A stretch of 64,000 nt of DNA, taken from positions 1,364,001 to 1,428,000 of the forward strand of contig OZ240674.1 of assembly GCA_965198795.1 (NCBI GenBank), in the 5' to 3' direction. Origin of the DNA: G965198795 sp965198795. Its GTDB lineage: Bacteria > Pseudomonadota > Alphaproteobacteria > Rhodospirillales > Casp-alpha2. Of the stretch, positions 50,539-59,356 are shown piece by piece. The translations under genes and the position numbers were made by a program. Positions within the stretch are counted from its first letter, which is position 1. The number at the start of each line of letters is the position of its first letter. The notes below the pieces were generated by a model. The model did not search any database, had not been told where the DNA came from, and saw only the letters and a program-made list of their open reading frames with translations.

Positions 50539-52146
50539 CTACTTGTCGAGCCAGACATTATCCAGTTGCTGGTTCAGGTAGTGGCTCGGTGCGATGCTCC
50601 AACCCTTAACGTAGGAACGGTGCGGGTTGATTTTGTACCACCACAGCGTAACGGCTATGTGAGCCTCGTCGGACAGAACCCGCTTTTCGAAGACCCGCAT
50701 GATCTTGGCCTGTTCGGCCTCGGAACCGGCTCTCAGCAACTGGTCGTAGATATCATCCAGCTTTTTATCGGTGTAGTTACCGTAGTTGTTGCCAGAAGAG
50801 CCCAGGAACTTCGTGACGTCGGCGATCGGGTTGATCACGGATTGGCAGTTGAAATCGATGGAGACGTCGAAGTCTTTCTTCTTCCGCAGGGTCGCATAGA
50901 ACGGCGGCGATGGCTGGACGCGCTGTTTGACCTTCAGGCCGACTTGACGCCACTGACCAATCAGCCAGGTGCCGACAACCTTGTAAGGCTGGTCAACACC
51001 CCGGTTGTTGAACTCGAAGCTCATGCCGGAGTGGCCGGCTTCAGCCAGAAGCTTTTTGGCCTCTTCACGGGAAGCTTTGACGTCCGTGTAGTAGCCCTTG
51101 AGACGAACCAGCTGGGCCTTTGTGGCGGCCAGCGGGTGGTTCGGGAACACGACGCCGCCGACGGTCTTCACGATCGCGATCCGCGATAGGTGCTGAGAGC
51201 CGCCCCACCGGTCAACAGCCAGCGTAAGCGCCTGGCGGACCTTCGGATCGTCAAACGGCTTACGTTCCTGGTTCGGGGTGGCCAGAAGCACGCAGTTCCA
51301 GTCGGACTCTTGAACGGTGATATCGTCGCCCAGAGCCTTCACCAGATCATCACGATGTTTTGGCGGGAAACCGCGGAACTCAATGGCGGCCCGGTCCCCC
51401 CGGATGGCCTGCACACGAACAGCCAGTTTCGGCGCGGAAATGGCGCGGAAACCATCCAGGTACGGCTGCCCGTCGAAGTGGTAGTCACCGAACTTGACGC
51501 CCGCCACATGGCTGCCCTTGACGTGTTCGACGAACTTGAACGGGCCGCTGCCGTTGACGTTCGTGGCGTGCCATTTGAAGCCCTTCTCGTCCAGGTCCTT
51601 CTTCGAATAGATGAAGTTGAACGGCGTGGCGAGAGCCGGGATGAACGACCCGGTCGGGAACTTCAGCTTGAAGACGACGGTTTGGTCGTCCGGCGCCTCA
51701 ATGGACTCGACGGCTTTGAAGAACGCTTTCCGCGACGAGGGAACGCCCTTCGGCGGAAAGATGATCTTGTCATAGGTCGCCTTGATGTCCTTGGCGGTCA
51801 ACGGCGTGCCGTCGTGGAAGGTCACGCCCTTTTTGATTTTGAAGGTGTAGGTCTTACCGCCGTCGGTCGGCTCGGGAACCTTGCCCTCGCAAAGGTCGCA
51901 GACGAAATCGGTCGGCGAAGACGGATTATCCGGGTTAACACGGATCAGCAGACTGTAGAACGGCGCGATCGGGTGAATCATGCCGAAGGTGGTTTCCCTG
52001 TGACCGTCATAAGACGGAATTTTCGAACCGACGACGAAGTTGAGCGTGCCGCCCGCCTTCGGTTTTTCGGCCTTTACGGCGTTGGCCGCGACGGCCGTTC
52101 CCGCTCCCACGGCCACCGCGAATGCCAGATTGGCGATCTTCCTCAT
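50539..52146 (-). CDS. ABC transporter periplasmic binding protein, family 5 (peptide/nickel type)
   Basis: 535 aa. Signal peptide KIANLAFAVAVGAGTAVAANAV to about residue 25. The SBP family 5 core reads GKTYTFKIKKGVTFHDGTPLTAKD, and KVRQALTLAVDR is the usual hinge helix. It would capture oligopeptides or another small amphipathic solute (family members also bind opines, nickel chelates and glutathione). Two cysteines near residue 82 (DFVCDLCEGKVPEP) are unusual for this family and echo the pair in the permease. Third gene of the operon. Confidence 0.92.
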   Translation of the reverse strand: MRKIANLAFAVAVGAGTAVAANAVKAEKPKAGGTLNFVVGSKIPSYDGHRETTFGMIHPIAPFYSLLIRVNPDNPSSPTDFVCDLCEGKVPEPTDGGKTYTFKIKKGVTFHDGTPLTAKDIKATYDKIIFPPKGVPSSRKAFFKAVESIEAPDDQTVVFKLKFPTGSFIPALATPFNFIYSKKDLDEKGFKWHATNVNGSGPFKFVEHVKGSHVAGVKFGDYHFDGQPYLDGFRAISAPKLAVRVQAIRGDRAAIEFRGFPPKHRDDLVKALGDDITVQESDWNCVLLATPNQERKPFDDPKVRQALTLAVDRWGGSQHLSRIAIVKTVGGVVFPNHPLAATKAQLVRLKGYYTDVKASREEAKKLLAEAGHSGMSFEFNNRGVDQPYKVVGTWLIGQWRQVGLKVKQRVQPSPPFYATLRKKKDFDVSIDFNCQSVINPIADVTKFLGSSGNNYGNYTDKKLDDIYDQLLRAGSEAEQAKIMRVFEKRVLSDEAHIAVTLWWYKINPHRSYVKGWSIAPSHYLNQQLDNVWLDK

Positions 52147-52248
52147 TGAAGCGTCTCCTTACCCTGAATATTGGAAGCGGGCCCTGTTTGGACCGTTTTC
52201 CGGTTCATATTGTGCGTTGCGGCCGGTCTTGGAAAGACGGCGCCGCAA

Positions 52249-53274
52249 TCACACTTCTGTGCAAGCCACCCAGTGGCCCGGTCGCACTTTTCTTAATTCT
52301 GGTGCTTTTTGTTTGCAGCCGTCTACCGCCAAGGGGCAGCGCGGATGGAACACGCAGCCGGGCGGCGGATTGATAGGGCTGGGAATTTCACCTTTGATGG
52401 TCTCGTGAGCGCGCGCCTTTTCGATCGCCGGATCAGGGACCGGCACCGCTTGCAGCAGCGCCTTCGTGTAGGGGTGCGCCGGATTGTCGAACAGTTCGTC
52501 ACAGTCGGCGAATTCCACAAGGTTCCCCAAATACATCACGGCCACGCGGTGGCAGATGTGACGCACAACCGACAAGTCGTGGCTGATGAACATGTAGGTC
52601 AGTGAAAATTCATCGCGAAGCTCTTCCAAAAGGTTGATCACCTGCGCCTGGATCGAAACATCCAGAGCCGACACAGCCTCGTCGCAGATGATAAATTCCG
52701 GCTCCATGGCGAGCGCCCGCGCGATACCGACACGCTGGCGCTGGCCGCCAGACATTTCGTGCGGATAACGCTCGGAAAATTTCGGGTTAAGGCCCACAAC
52801 GGAAAGCAGGTACTTAATGCGGTCCTTGCGGGCCTTCTCTTCCTTGATAATCCCGTGAACCTTCATGGGCTCGCCAAGAATGCCGCCGATGGTTTGGCGC
52901 GGGTTCAGTGAACTATAGGGGTCTTGGAAGATCACCTGGATCTTACGGCGAATATCCAGCATTTCCTCGCGTTTCATGCCCAAGATATTCTTGCCGCGAT
53001 AGAGAATTTCGCCACTAGTGGCTTCCTCCAGGCGCAAAATGCAGCGTCCCGTTGTGGTCTTGCCGCAGCCCGACTCACCCACAACGCCAAGGGTTTCACC
53101 CTTTTTCACATCGAAGGTGACGCCATTTACGGCCTTCACTTCCGCCACTTTGCGCTGAATGAACAGACCTTCGGTAATCGGGAAGTACATTTTCAGGTCA
53201 TTGACCTGGACAAGGACTTCATCCGCCGGCTTGCCCCGGTGATGGGCGCCAAAATCCGCCGCGGCCTCGCTCAT
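52249..53274 (-). CDS. ABC transporter ATP-binding protein, DppF/OppF type
   Basis: 341 aa. Walker A GESGCGKTT, the ABC signature MSGGQRQRVGIARAL, Walker B FIICDEAVSALD and the oligopeptide C-terminal domain ending in FHPRCPLAVDGCKQKAP with the cysteines used for an iron-sulfur cluster in this group. ATG at 53274 overlaps the stop of the DppD-type gene. Provides the second ATPase of the heterodimer. Confidence 0.94.
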   Translation of the reverse strand: MSEAAADFGAHHRGKPADEVLVQVNDLKMYFPITEGLFIQRKVAEVKAVNGVTFDVKKGETLGVVGESGCGKTTTGRCILRLEEATSGEILYRGKNILGMKREEMLDIRRKIQVIFQDPYSSLNPRQTIGGILGEPMKVHGIIKEEKARKDRIKYLLSVVGLNPKFSERYPHEMSGGQRQRVGIARALAMEPEFIICDEAVSALDVSIQAQVINLLEELRDEFSLTYMFISHDLSVVRHICHRVAVMYLGNLVEFADCDELFDNPAHPYTKALLQAVPVPDPAIEKARAHETIKGEIPSPINPPPGCVFHPRCPLAVDGCKQKAPELRKVRPGHWVACTEV

Positions 53275-54260
53275 GCGGCTTCTCCGGCCAAATTGTCCTT
53301 ATGGAAGCAGGCGCAGGCGTGACCTGCGCCCATGTCTTCGAGCGGCGGATAGCCGTCTTTGCAGCCACTGGCGGCGTAACGGCAGCGGGGGCGGAATGAA
53401 CATCCCCCGTCAAGGCGCGTCAAATCCGGTGGCTGACCTTGAACCGGGTCCAACTTTTCCTGCCGGGCCTGATCCATGCGCGGCACGGACTTCAGGAGCG
53501 CCAGCGTATAGGGATGCTTCGGATTGTGGTAAATTTCATTAGCCGTGCCAGATTCGACGATCCGGCCCGCATACATCACGTTCACCCTGTCCGCGTAACG
53601 CGCGACCACACCCAGGTTGTGGGTGATGATAATCATCGCCACGCCCATATCCCGAGTCAGATCTTTCATCAACTCCAGAATTTGCGCCTGGATCGTCACA
53701 TCCAGCGCAGTCGTCGGTTCGTCCGCGATGATAAGCTTCGGCTCGCAAGCGAGCGACATGGCGATCATCACGCGTTGACGCATCCCGCCGGACAGGTGGT
53801 GCGGATATTGGCTCAAGCGGCGTTGCGGCTCGGAAATACCAACCATGGTCAATAATTCCTCGGCGCGCTTCAAGGCGGCGTCTTCCGCCATGCCGAGATG
53901 AGACATCATTGGTTCGGTCAGTTGCAGACCGATACTGAGCACCGGATTAAGCGACGTCATCGGCTCCTGGAAAATCATCGAAATGTCTTTACCGCGAAGA
54001 TCACGCATCTCTTCGTCCGAAAGCCCCACCAAATTGGCGTCGCCGAAACGAATCTCGCCGCCAACGATCTTGCCCGGCGGGTTTGGAATGAGGCGAAGGA
54101 TGGACAGCGCGGTCACGGACTTACCGGACCCCGACTCGCCCACCACCGCGACCGTTTCACCGGCTTTTACGTCATAAGAAACCCCATCGACGGCTTTCAC
54201 GACGCCGGACGATGTATAAAAATGGGTCTGGAGATTATCGATTTCGAGCAGAGCCCTCAC
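53271..54260 (-). CDS. ABC transporter ATP-binding protein, DppD/OppD type
   Basis: 329 aa from GTG at 54260, chosen because AGGAAGA sits six bases upstream and relatives start at this point; an ATG at 54299 would add 13 residues but overlaps the likely -10 box. Walker A GESGSGKS, signature LSGGMRQRVMIAMSL, Walker B LIIADEPTTALD, and the CxxDGYPP-type C-terminal region with SFRPRCRYAASGCKD. First gene of the operon; the promoter region is upstream at 54298-54351. The order ATPase, ATPase, SBP, permease, permease is a complete importer. Confidence 0.93.
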   Translation of the reverse strand: MRALLEIDNLQTHFYTSSGVVKAVDGVSYDVKAGETVAVVGESGSGKSVTALSILRLIPNPPGKIVGGEIRFGDANLVGLSDEEMRDLRGKDISMIFQEPMTSLNPVLSIGLQLTEPMMSHLGMAEDAALKRAEELLTMVGISEPQRRLSQYPHHLSGGMRQRVMIAMSLACEPKLIIADEPTTALDVTIQAQILELMKDLTRDMGVAMIIITHNLGVVARYADRVNVMYAGRIVESGTANEIYHNPKHPYTLALLKSVPRMDQARQEKLDPVQGQPPDLTRLDGGCSFRPRCRYAASGCKDGYPPLEDMGAGHACACFHKDNLAGEAA

Positions 54261-54297
54261 GATGCGTCTTCCTCGGATATCAAGTCGGCTTGATGTC

Positions 54298-54351
54298 ATT
54301 ATATACTTGGTCGTGACCAGGGAACCTAAGCAGGCTGGGATACCATGTCAA
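54298..54351 (-). promoter_or_regulatory. Candidate promoters and dyad for the peptide-type ABC operon
   Basis: On the minus strand TTGACA (54351-54346) and TAGGTT (54328-54323) are separated by exactly 17 bases, a good sigma-70 pair. A TATAAT (54303-54298) nearer the gene could be a second -10. The dyad TGGTCGTGACCA (54308-54319) lies between the two -10 elements and could be an operator. The rest of the divergent interval up to 54668 is AT-rich and holds no supported gene. Confidence 0.5.
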
Positions 54352-54668
54352 ACCTATTCCCGCTTCATCCCGCGTTGATTTATTCACAGTGATATTACCG
54401 GATGGTGTCCGTCAAAAAGAATTTTATTTCAGTGACTTAGAATGTATTAATCAGCGGTTTTGCGATTTCCGTAACGCTTGGTTACGGGAGTCTCTCGCGC
54501 GTATTTATGCAAGGTTGGCGCAGAGATATACCTTAGATTGCGGCGCGTCGTCGCATTTCGGCCTCTGGAACGTTTTTCATCGAATTAGTCTTGACGCTGA
54601 CCACGCTCTCTCCGAGGCTCCCGTGCCGTATACAACAACCATCTTTTTTGCGCGGAGGGGTTTCCACC

Positions 54669-55070
54669 ATGGCCAACGACAGCGAGCGGTTCGACATCGG
54701 CATGAAGTACCGCCGGGAAGTTCTGGGTGACGAGTATGTCGATCATTCCATGAGCAACGCCGACGCCTTCAACCGGGATTTCCAGAATTTTGTCACCGAA
54801 TACTGTTGGGGCGGCACATGGGGTCGAGGTGTAATGGGCAAGCGGGAGCGGTCAATCCTCAACCTCGGAATGCTCGCCGCGCTGGGCAAGCCCGAGGAAT
54901 TCAAGATACACTTCCGCGGCGCGATCCGGAACGGCGTGACGTTGGCGGAGCTTCGCGAGATTTGTCTACAGATTGGCGTTTATTGCGGCATTCCCGCCGG
55001 CATCGAGGCCTTCCGTCTGGCTCGCCAGGTGCTGAAGGCCGAAGGCGTCGACGCCTCATCAATCGACTGA
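54669..55070 (+). CDS. Carboxymuconolactone decarboxylase family protein
   Basis: 133 aa from ATG at 54669; a GAGGGG stretch lies eleven bases upstream. The all-helical CMD fold has TEYCWGGTWGRGVMGKRERSIL, LAALGKPEEFKIHFRGAIRNGVTLAELRE and CLQIGVYCGIPAGIEAFRLA, the pattern of gamma-carboxymuconolactone decarboxylases (PcaC). No AhpD-type CxxC pair, so redox activity is not expected. It would act in aromatic or lactone breakdown. The dehydrogenase gene follows by 20 bases. Confidence 0.87.
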   Translation: MANDSERFDIGMKYRREVLGDEYVDHSMSNADAFNRDFQNFVTEYCWGGTWGRGVMGKRERSILNLGMLAALGKPEEFKIHFRGAIRNGVTLAELREICLQIGVYCGIPAGIEAFRLARQVLKAEGVDASSID

Positions 55071-55090
55071 CCCGCCCGCGAGTCGCACGG

Positions 55091-55978
55091 ATGACCGAAA
55101 TGTCTCACCGCGTCCTGGGTTTTATCGGACTTGGCCAGATGGGCGGGCCCATGGCCGCGAATATCGCGAAGGGGGGCTTCGAACTGCGCGTGTTCGACAA
55201 AGCCGGCGCCCAAGCTCTCGCTCCGGAAGGGGCCAAGGCCGTCGATGGCGCGCCCAACCTCGCGCAAACCTGCGACACAATCTTCATGAGCGTGCCGGAC
55301 GGCCCCGTATCCGTCGCTGTCGCGCGGGAAATCGCGGCGGCCCCGGATAAGCGCGTTAGTCTCGTCATCGATCTTTCGACCATCGGGGTCAACGCGGCGA
55401 GGGAGGCTGGAGCAATCCTGTCCGCCGCAGGCGTGGACTATGTGGACGCACCCGTTTCCGGCGGACAAAAGGGCGCCGTCGCGGGCACGGTCACAGTGAT
55501 GTGGAGCGGCTCGGCGAACGCCATGGAAAGCCATCGCGACGTGCTCGCCGCGTTCTGCGCGAACCCGCTCCACGTAGGCGCCGAACCGGGCCTGGGCCAG
55601 GCGCTCAAGATGCTCAACAATTTTCTGTCCGCGACGGCCATGGCGGCGACCTCGGAGGCGGTGCTGTTCGGGCTGTCTCAGGGGCTGGAGATGAAAACCA
55701 TTCTGAACGCGGTGAACGTCTCCACTGGCCAAAACACGGCCAGCAGGGACAAGTTTCCCGAACAAGTCCTGACCGGAAAATTCCAGGCCGGATTCAAAAC
55801 GGCGCTCCTTACGAAAGACGTCAAGCTCTATCTGGAGAACGTCAGAAAGGCCGGAACCCCCGACCGGATGGGCGAGCGCGTAACGGAAATCTGGTCCGCC
55901 TGTTCAGAGGCCATGCCGGACACGGACTTCACGGAAGTCTATAATTTCATCAAGAACCGCAAGCCGGGCGGCGCATAG
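55091..55978 (+). CDS. NAD(P)-dependent beta-hydroxyacid dehydrogenase
   Basis: 295 aa from ATG at 55091 (a second possible ATG is four codons on). The nucleotide motif is GFIGLGQMGGPMA; substrate strand DAPVSGGQKGAVAGT; catalytic lysine in GQALKMLNNFLSATAMA; C-terminal helix KDVKLYLENVRKAG. The family covers 3-hydroxyisobutyrate, tartronate semialdehyde and related dehydrogenases. Close to the CMD gene and opposite an FMN alpha-hydroxyacid oxidase, so hydroxy-acid turnover is likely, with substrate unassigned. Confidence 0.9.
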   Translation: MTEMSHRVLGFIGLGQMGGPMAANIAKGGFELRVFDKAGAQALAPEGAKAVDGAPNLAQTCDTIFMSVPDGPVSVAVAREIAAAPDKRVSLVIDLSTIGVNAAREAGAILSAAGVDYVDAPVSGGQKGAVAGTVTVMWSGSANAMESHRDVLAAFCANPLHVGAEPGLGQALKMLNNFLSATAMAATSEAVLFGLSQGLEMKTILNAVNVSTGQNTASRDKFPEQVLTGKFQAGFKTALLTKDVKLYLENVRKAGTPDRMGERVTEIWSACSEAMPDTDFTEVYNFIKNRKPGGA

Positions 55979-56059
55979 ATCCCGGCTTCACCGCCAAACC
56001 GGGGGTCGGGAAGCCTCTTTTTGTCATTTCCCCCCTCTCCCATTCCGTCATTCCCGTCC

Positions 56060-56162
56060 GTCATTCCCGCGCAGGCGGGAGACCAGCGACGCGCCCCGCG
56101 TTCCAGCCAATGACTAAGAGCGATAAGGGACGGTCTGGATTCCCACCTTCGCGGGAACGACA
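56060..56162. repeat. REP-like repeat block, copy C (two halves)
   Basis: GTCATTCCCGCGCAGGCGGG at 56060-56079 and CTGGATTCCCACCTTCGCGG to about 56162, separated by about 55 bases. The same halves occur alone at 17.99 and 28.46 kb. The block lies between convergent genes (dehydrogenase and oxidase) in an otherwise empty 340-base interval and may act as a transcription end. Confidence 0.6.
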
Positions 56163-56319
56163 TCTTGGCGCCGGGCAGGACCGTCAAATTTCTCTTCCCC
56201 GCCAGGCGCCGGAACAGTTGGCCCCAGTGGCCCATATTCCGAACGACCTCTCCGGGGCCAGGCCGGAGTCTCAAACCGCCCGAACCGCCACAGGGTAAAA
56301 GCCGTGGTTGACAAATCCT

Positions 56320-57414
56320 CTAATATTTCTCGTCCAACAGCGGAAACGCGCTGAAGACATGGGGGACGCCGACCGGGTAATCTTCGTGCAGATGCGCGCC
56401 GGAAAGCGCCGCGTAGCTGGTGACGCCGAGGAGCGCCAAAGCGATCCGCACCTCGTTTTCCAGAATTTCGAGCATCCGCACCACACCGTCCGCTCCGTCC
56501 GCCGCCAGCGCCAACGCCTGCAACCGGCCGACGCCCACCATGTCCGCGCCCCGCGCCATGGCCTTGACGATGTCGGAGCCCCGCATGAAGCCGCCGTCGA
56601 TCCAGACTTTCGTCCGGCCCCTCACGGCGTCCACGCATTCCGGCAGCACATCCAGGCTGCCCCGCCCCCAGTCCAACTGCCGCCCGCCGTGGTTCGAGAC
56701 ATAGACCACATCGACGCCGTGCTCAACGGCTATGGACGCGTCCTCGGCCGTTGCGACGCCCTTCAAGATCAGGGGGATTTTCGACACCTTGCGAATGCGC
56801 TCGACGTCCTTCCAACTGAACTGTTCCTGATTGATCTCACCAACCGCCACCCGGCGCCCTGTCGTCATGTAACGCTTGGCCCGGTCCCGTTCGCGGCGGG
56901 AATAGGCGTCCAGGTCGACAGTAAGCGCGAAGGCCTTATAGCCATGTTCCATCGCTTGACGAACTTGATCATCCACCCAGTCCGCGCCGCCCCGCACATA
57001 GAGCTGAAATATCCGAAACGCGCCGGGCGCCTGTTCCGCGACTTCCTGCATACCGGGTTCGCAAACGCTGGAAAGCATGTGCGCGCAACCGAACGCGCCG
57101 GCGCCCCTGGCCGCCGCCGCCCCGCCGCCGTCCGCGATGTCCTGGAGCGAGCCGATGGGCGCCAGGCAGACCGGCAGGCGCAAGCGTTCGCCGAAGCACT
57201 CGGCGGAAGAGTCCAGTCCCGTCACGTCGTTCAACACCCTGGGCCGGAACGCCAACCGTTCAATCGCCAGGCGATTCCGCTTGACCGTCGCCTCGGTTTC
57301 CGCGCCGCCCACGATGTAATCCCAGATGTCGCCGTCTAATTTCTCCCGCGCCGCCTTGGCGAATTCATGGAGCACCTCGAAATCATTGTGGCGATGCGGC
57401 GTGTAGTCGATCAT
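56320..57414 (-). CDS. FMN-dependent alpha-hydroxyacid oxidase/dehydrogenase
   Basis: 364 aa from ATG at 57414, preceded by GGAGG; the open frame continues far upstream but without family similarity. N-terminal DIWDYIVGGAETEATVKRNR is the tyrosine-bearing FMN segment; the catalytic histidine and arginine are in YVSNHGGRQLDW; the lysine of the flavin site is in PLILKGVATAEDA; IDGGFMRGSDIVKAMARGADMVGVGR binds the phosphate. Oxidises lactate-, glycolate- or mandelate-like acids to keto acids. Faces the ABM monooxygenase gene divergently. Confidence 0.9.
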   Translation of the reverse strand: MIDYTPHRHNDFEVLHEFAKAAREKLDGDIWDYIVGGAETEATVKRNRLAIERLAFRPRVLNDVTGLDSSAECFGERLRLPVCLAPIGSLQDIADGGGAAAARGAGAFGCAHMLSSVCEPGMQEVAEQAPGAFRIFQLYVRGGADWVDDQVRQAMEHGYKAFALTVDLDAYSRRERDRAKRYMTTGRRVAVGEINQEQFSWKDVERIRKVSKIPLILKGVATAEDASIAVEHGVDVVYVSNHGGRQLDWGRGSLDVLPECVDAVRGRTKVWIDGGFMRGSDIVKAMARGADMVGVGRLQALALAADGADGVVRMLEILENEVRIALALLGVTSYAALSGAHLHEDYPVGVPHVFSAFPLLDEKY

Positions 57415-57654
57415 GGCGTCCTCCACCCTTTCGGTTGGTCCTTTCCGGCCGCTACACTGACGGCCATTCAGATTTTTTTCGCGTTTAACATCAGGCGCTT
57501 GACTGGCGGCGGCGGGAAAACCGCCCGGTTCAGCCTTGCATTTCAGCGCGCCATATTGGGAAATACGCTCGCGTCTGTCACGCCGATAACGCAATAACGT
57601 TCCCCGTTTCGACAAAGATCGGCGGCGGGGCGTCAAACTAAACGGGAGGAATTG

Positions 57655-57954
57655 ATGGCTCAGCATAAGTTCGCCATTTTCGTCACCATCAAATGCAAAA
57701 CGGGTATGGGCAAGGACTTCATGCCGCTGATTATGGAGAACGCCGTCGCCTCCATGCGCGACGAACCGAACTGCCAGGAATTTCGGGTAATGACGGCGAA
57801 CGACGACGACGACACCTTCCATTTTTACGAAGTTTATACGGATGAGGCGGCGCTCGACGCGCACCGCCTGGCGCCCCACTACATCAAGTTTCGCGAAACC
57901 GCCGACGATATGGTCGAGGCCCGAAACGTGCTGCAAACGACGGTTCATATCTAA
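57655..57954 (+). CDS. Antibiotic biosynthesis monooxygenase (ABM) family protein
   Basis: 99 aa from ATG at 57655 with GGGAGGAATT upstream. FAIFVTIKCKTGMGKDFMPL, EPNCQEFRVMTAN, FHFYEVYTDEAALDAHRLAPHY is the ferredoxin-like ABM fold found in quinol monooxygenases (YgiN) and autoinducer/heme-type relatives; acts as a homodimer without a bound cofactor. Convergent with the MFS gene, ends overlapping by four bases. Substrate unknown. Confidence 0.88.
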   Translation: MAQHKFAIFVTIKCKTGMGKDFMPLIMENAVASMRDEPNCQEFRVMTANDDDDTFHFYEVYTDEAALDAHRLAPHYIKFRETADDMVEARNVLQTTVHI

Positions 57955-59159
57955 GATCCGGTTCGCGCCCCAGGCCGGGGGTATTTCACGGCGAAGGCCA
58001 ACAAGCCCACTCCGATGACCATGATCCCAGCGGTCGCCAGCCAGCCGGCCTCGAACCCGCCCCAGGCGTCGACCGCAAATCCGAACACCAGCGGCGCCGT
58101 CATGCTGAACACGTGAATCCACAGCATGGAATAGCCGGTCGCCGAGCCCGCAAGGCGCGGTTCGGTTAGTTCCACCGTAATCGCTTGAGCCACCGGTGCG
58201 ACGGCGGCGATGGTGGCGCCCAAAAGCACGGTTAGCACGAGGCCAGTGTAGAACCCCCATATGGGTTCAACCCAAACCATGGCGGCGGTGAAGAGCGCGG
58301 CCAATCCCGTCACCCAAACCATCAAAATCCGGCGGTTGCCGCCGAACGCCCTATCGCTGACCGCGCCCAGACCGATGCGGGCGACGGCGCTTACCGTTTG
58401 GGCGACGCCGAGGAATAAGCTGACTGTGGATTGTCCCATCCGGGCGGCTTCTGTCAGAAAAAGCGTTAAGAAAGCGAAAAAATTCGTCTGGCCCACATTG
58501 GTAATGCCGGACCCAGCGAAATAGGCCGCGAGGTTCTTGTCCCTTGTGACTTCGCGAATATTGCGAAGCGCCGACGGCCGTCCTTCCGCGCCGGCTCGCG
58601 ACGCGGGGACGAGACTCAGGCAATAAACACCGCTCAATCCGATAAACGCGGCGACACCCAGCATCACCGTCTGCCAATGGATATCCGCGGCCAGCCACCC
58701 GGCGCCAGCGCCGATGAGTCCTCCCAAGGGCACTCCCACCTGCTTCAGCCCCATGGCGAGTCCCCGCTTTTCACGGGGGAACCAATCCGCGACGCCACGC
58801 GCTGTCGAGGGATTCGTCATGGAATAGCCCGCCCCCATAACGAACAAAGCGGCCAGGCAGGCGGTGAAATTGAGCGCCTGCGCCAATGTGACCGCCGCCG
58901 CCGCCATCACGCCGTGAGCCGTCACAATAGTCCAACCGACGCCCATTCTATCCGTCAGGCCGCCCGACGGGACCGAAAACAGGGCTTGCGCCCCATAATA
59001 GGCGGTGATGAACAGGCCGAACTGGGCCGCGCTTAAATCAAATTCCCCGCTGATGACCGGGGCCATGGCGGAAACCGAGATGATATTCGCCGTCCCCGCC
59101 ACATGGGTCGAGGTGAGTTGCGGCAGACGTGCTTTCCAAGGCGGCGGAGCGGCGTTCAT
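57951..59159 (-). CDS. MFS transporter, oxalate/formate or aromatic-acid type
   Basis: 402 aa from ATG at 59159; an ATG two codons earlier (59165) is the alternative and shares the GGGAGAGG ribosome site. Twelve hydrophobic helices; motif A is SGGLTDRMGVGW and the GYSMTNPSTARGVADWFPREKRGLAMG loop is typical of organic-anion carriers. The second-half motif is LGAVSDRAFGGNRR. Likely moves a carboxylic acid used by the neighbouring oxidase and CoA enzymes (inference). Confidence 0.87.
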   Translation of the reverse strand: MNAAPPPWKARLPQLTSTHVAGTANIISVSAMAPVISGEFDLSAAQFGLFITAYYGAQALFSVPSGGLTDRMGVGWTIVTAHGVMAAAAVTLAQALNFTACLAALFVMGAGYSMTNPSTARGVADWFPREKRGLAMGLKQVGVPLGGLIGAGAGWLAADIHWQTVMLGVAAFIGLSGVYCLSLVPASRAGAEGRPSALRNIREVTRDKNLAAYFAGSGITNVGQTNFFAFLTLFLTEAARMGQSTVSLFLGVAQTVSAVARIGLGAVSDRAFGGNRRILMVWVTGLAALFTAAMVWVEPIWGFYTGLVLTVLLGATIAAVAPVAQAITVELTEPRLAGSATGYSMLWIHVFSMTAPLVFGFAVDAWGGFEAGWLATAGIMVIGVGLLAFAVKYPRPGARTGS

Positions 59160-59308
59160 GATCATCCTCTCCCTTCGAGGCGGAGCGTTTCGCGCCTTTC
59201 CCCGGGATGAACGCGAGGAAACCAATCATCGGACCGCCTCATCTCGTGGAACGCCGAAGGCGTGTCTGAATGGGAGACGTGACGAGACCTCACAATTCCA
59301 TTCTGGCC

Positions 59309-59334
59309 GTCACCCCCGCGCGGGCGGGCGTGAC
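59309..59334. repeat. REP-like intergenic palindrome, copy D
   Basis: GTCACCCCCGCGCGGGCGGGCGTGAC: outer GTCAC/GTGAC and inner CCCGCG/CGGG arms are palindromic. Related to the copies at 17.99 and 56.06 kb. It lies upstream of the MFS gene and just past the end of the NMT1-like gene. Confidence 0.6.
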
Positions 59335-59356
59335 AGGTTTGGAGAACGGCCGCCAC

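Noticed and set aside
51190..52149. 319-aa plus-strand frame opposite the binding-protein gene
   Set aside because: Antisense shadow; signal peptide and SBP motifs fix the minus strand.
54389..54730. 113-aa frame across the divergent promoter region
   Set aside because: Overlaps the start of the carboxymuconolactone decarboxylase gene, has no similarity, and its second half is a shadow.
57415..58260. N-terminal extension of the FMN oxidase frame to 646 aa
   Set aside because: The extra region has no similarity and lies opposite the ABM and MFS genes; GGAGG and family start at 57414 are clear.
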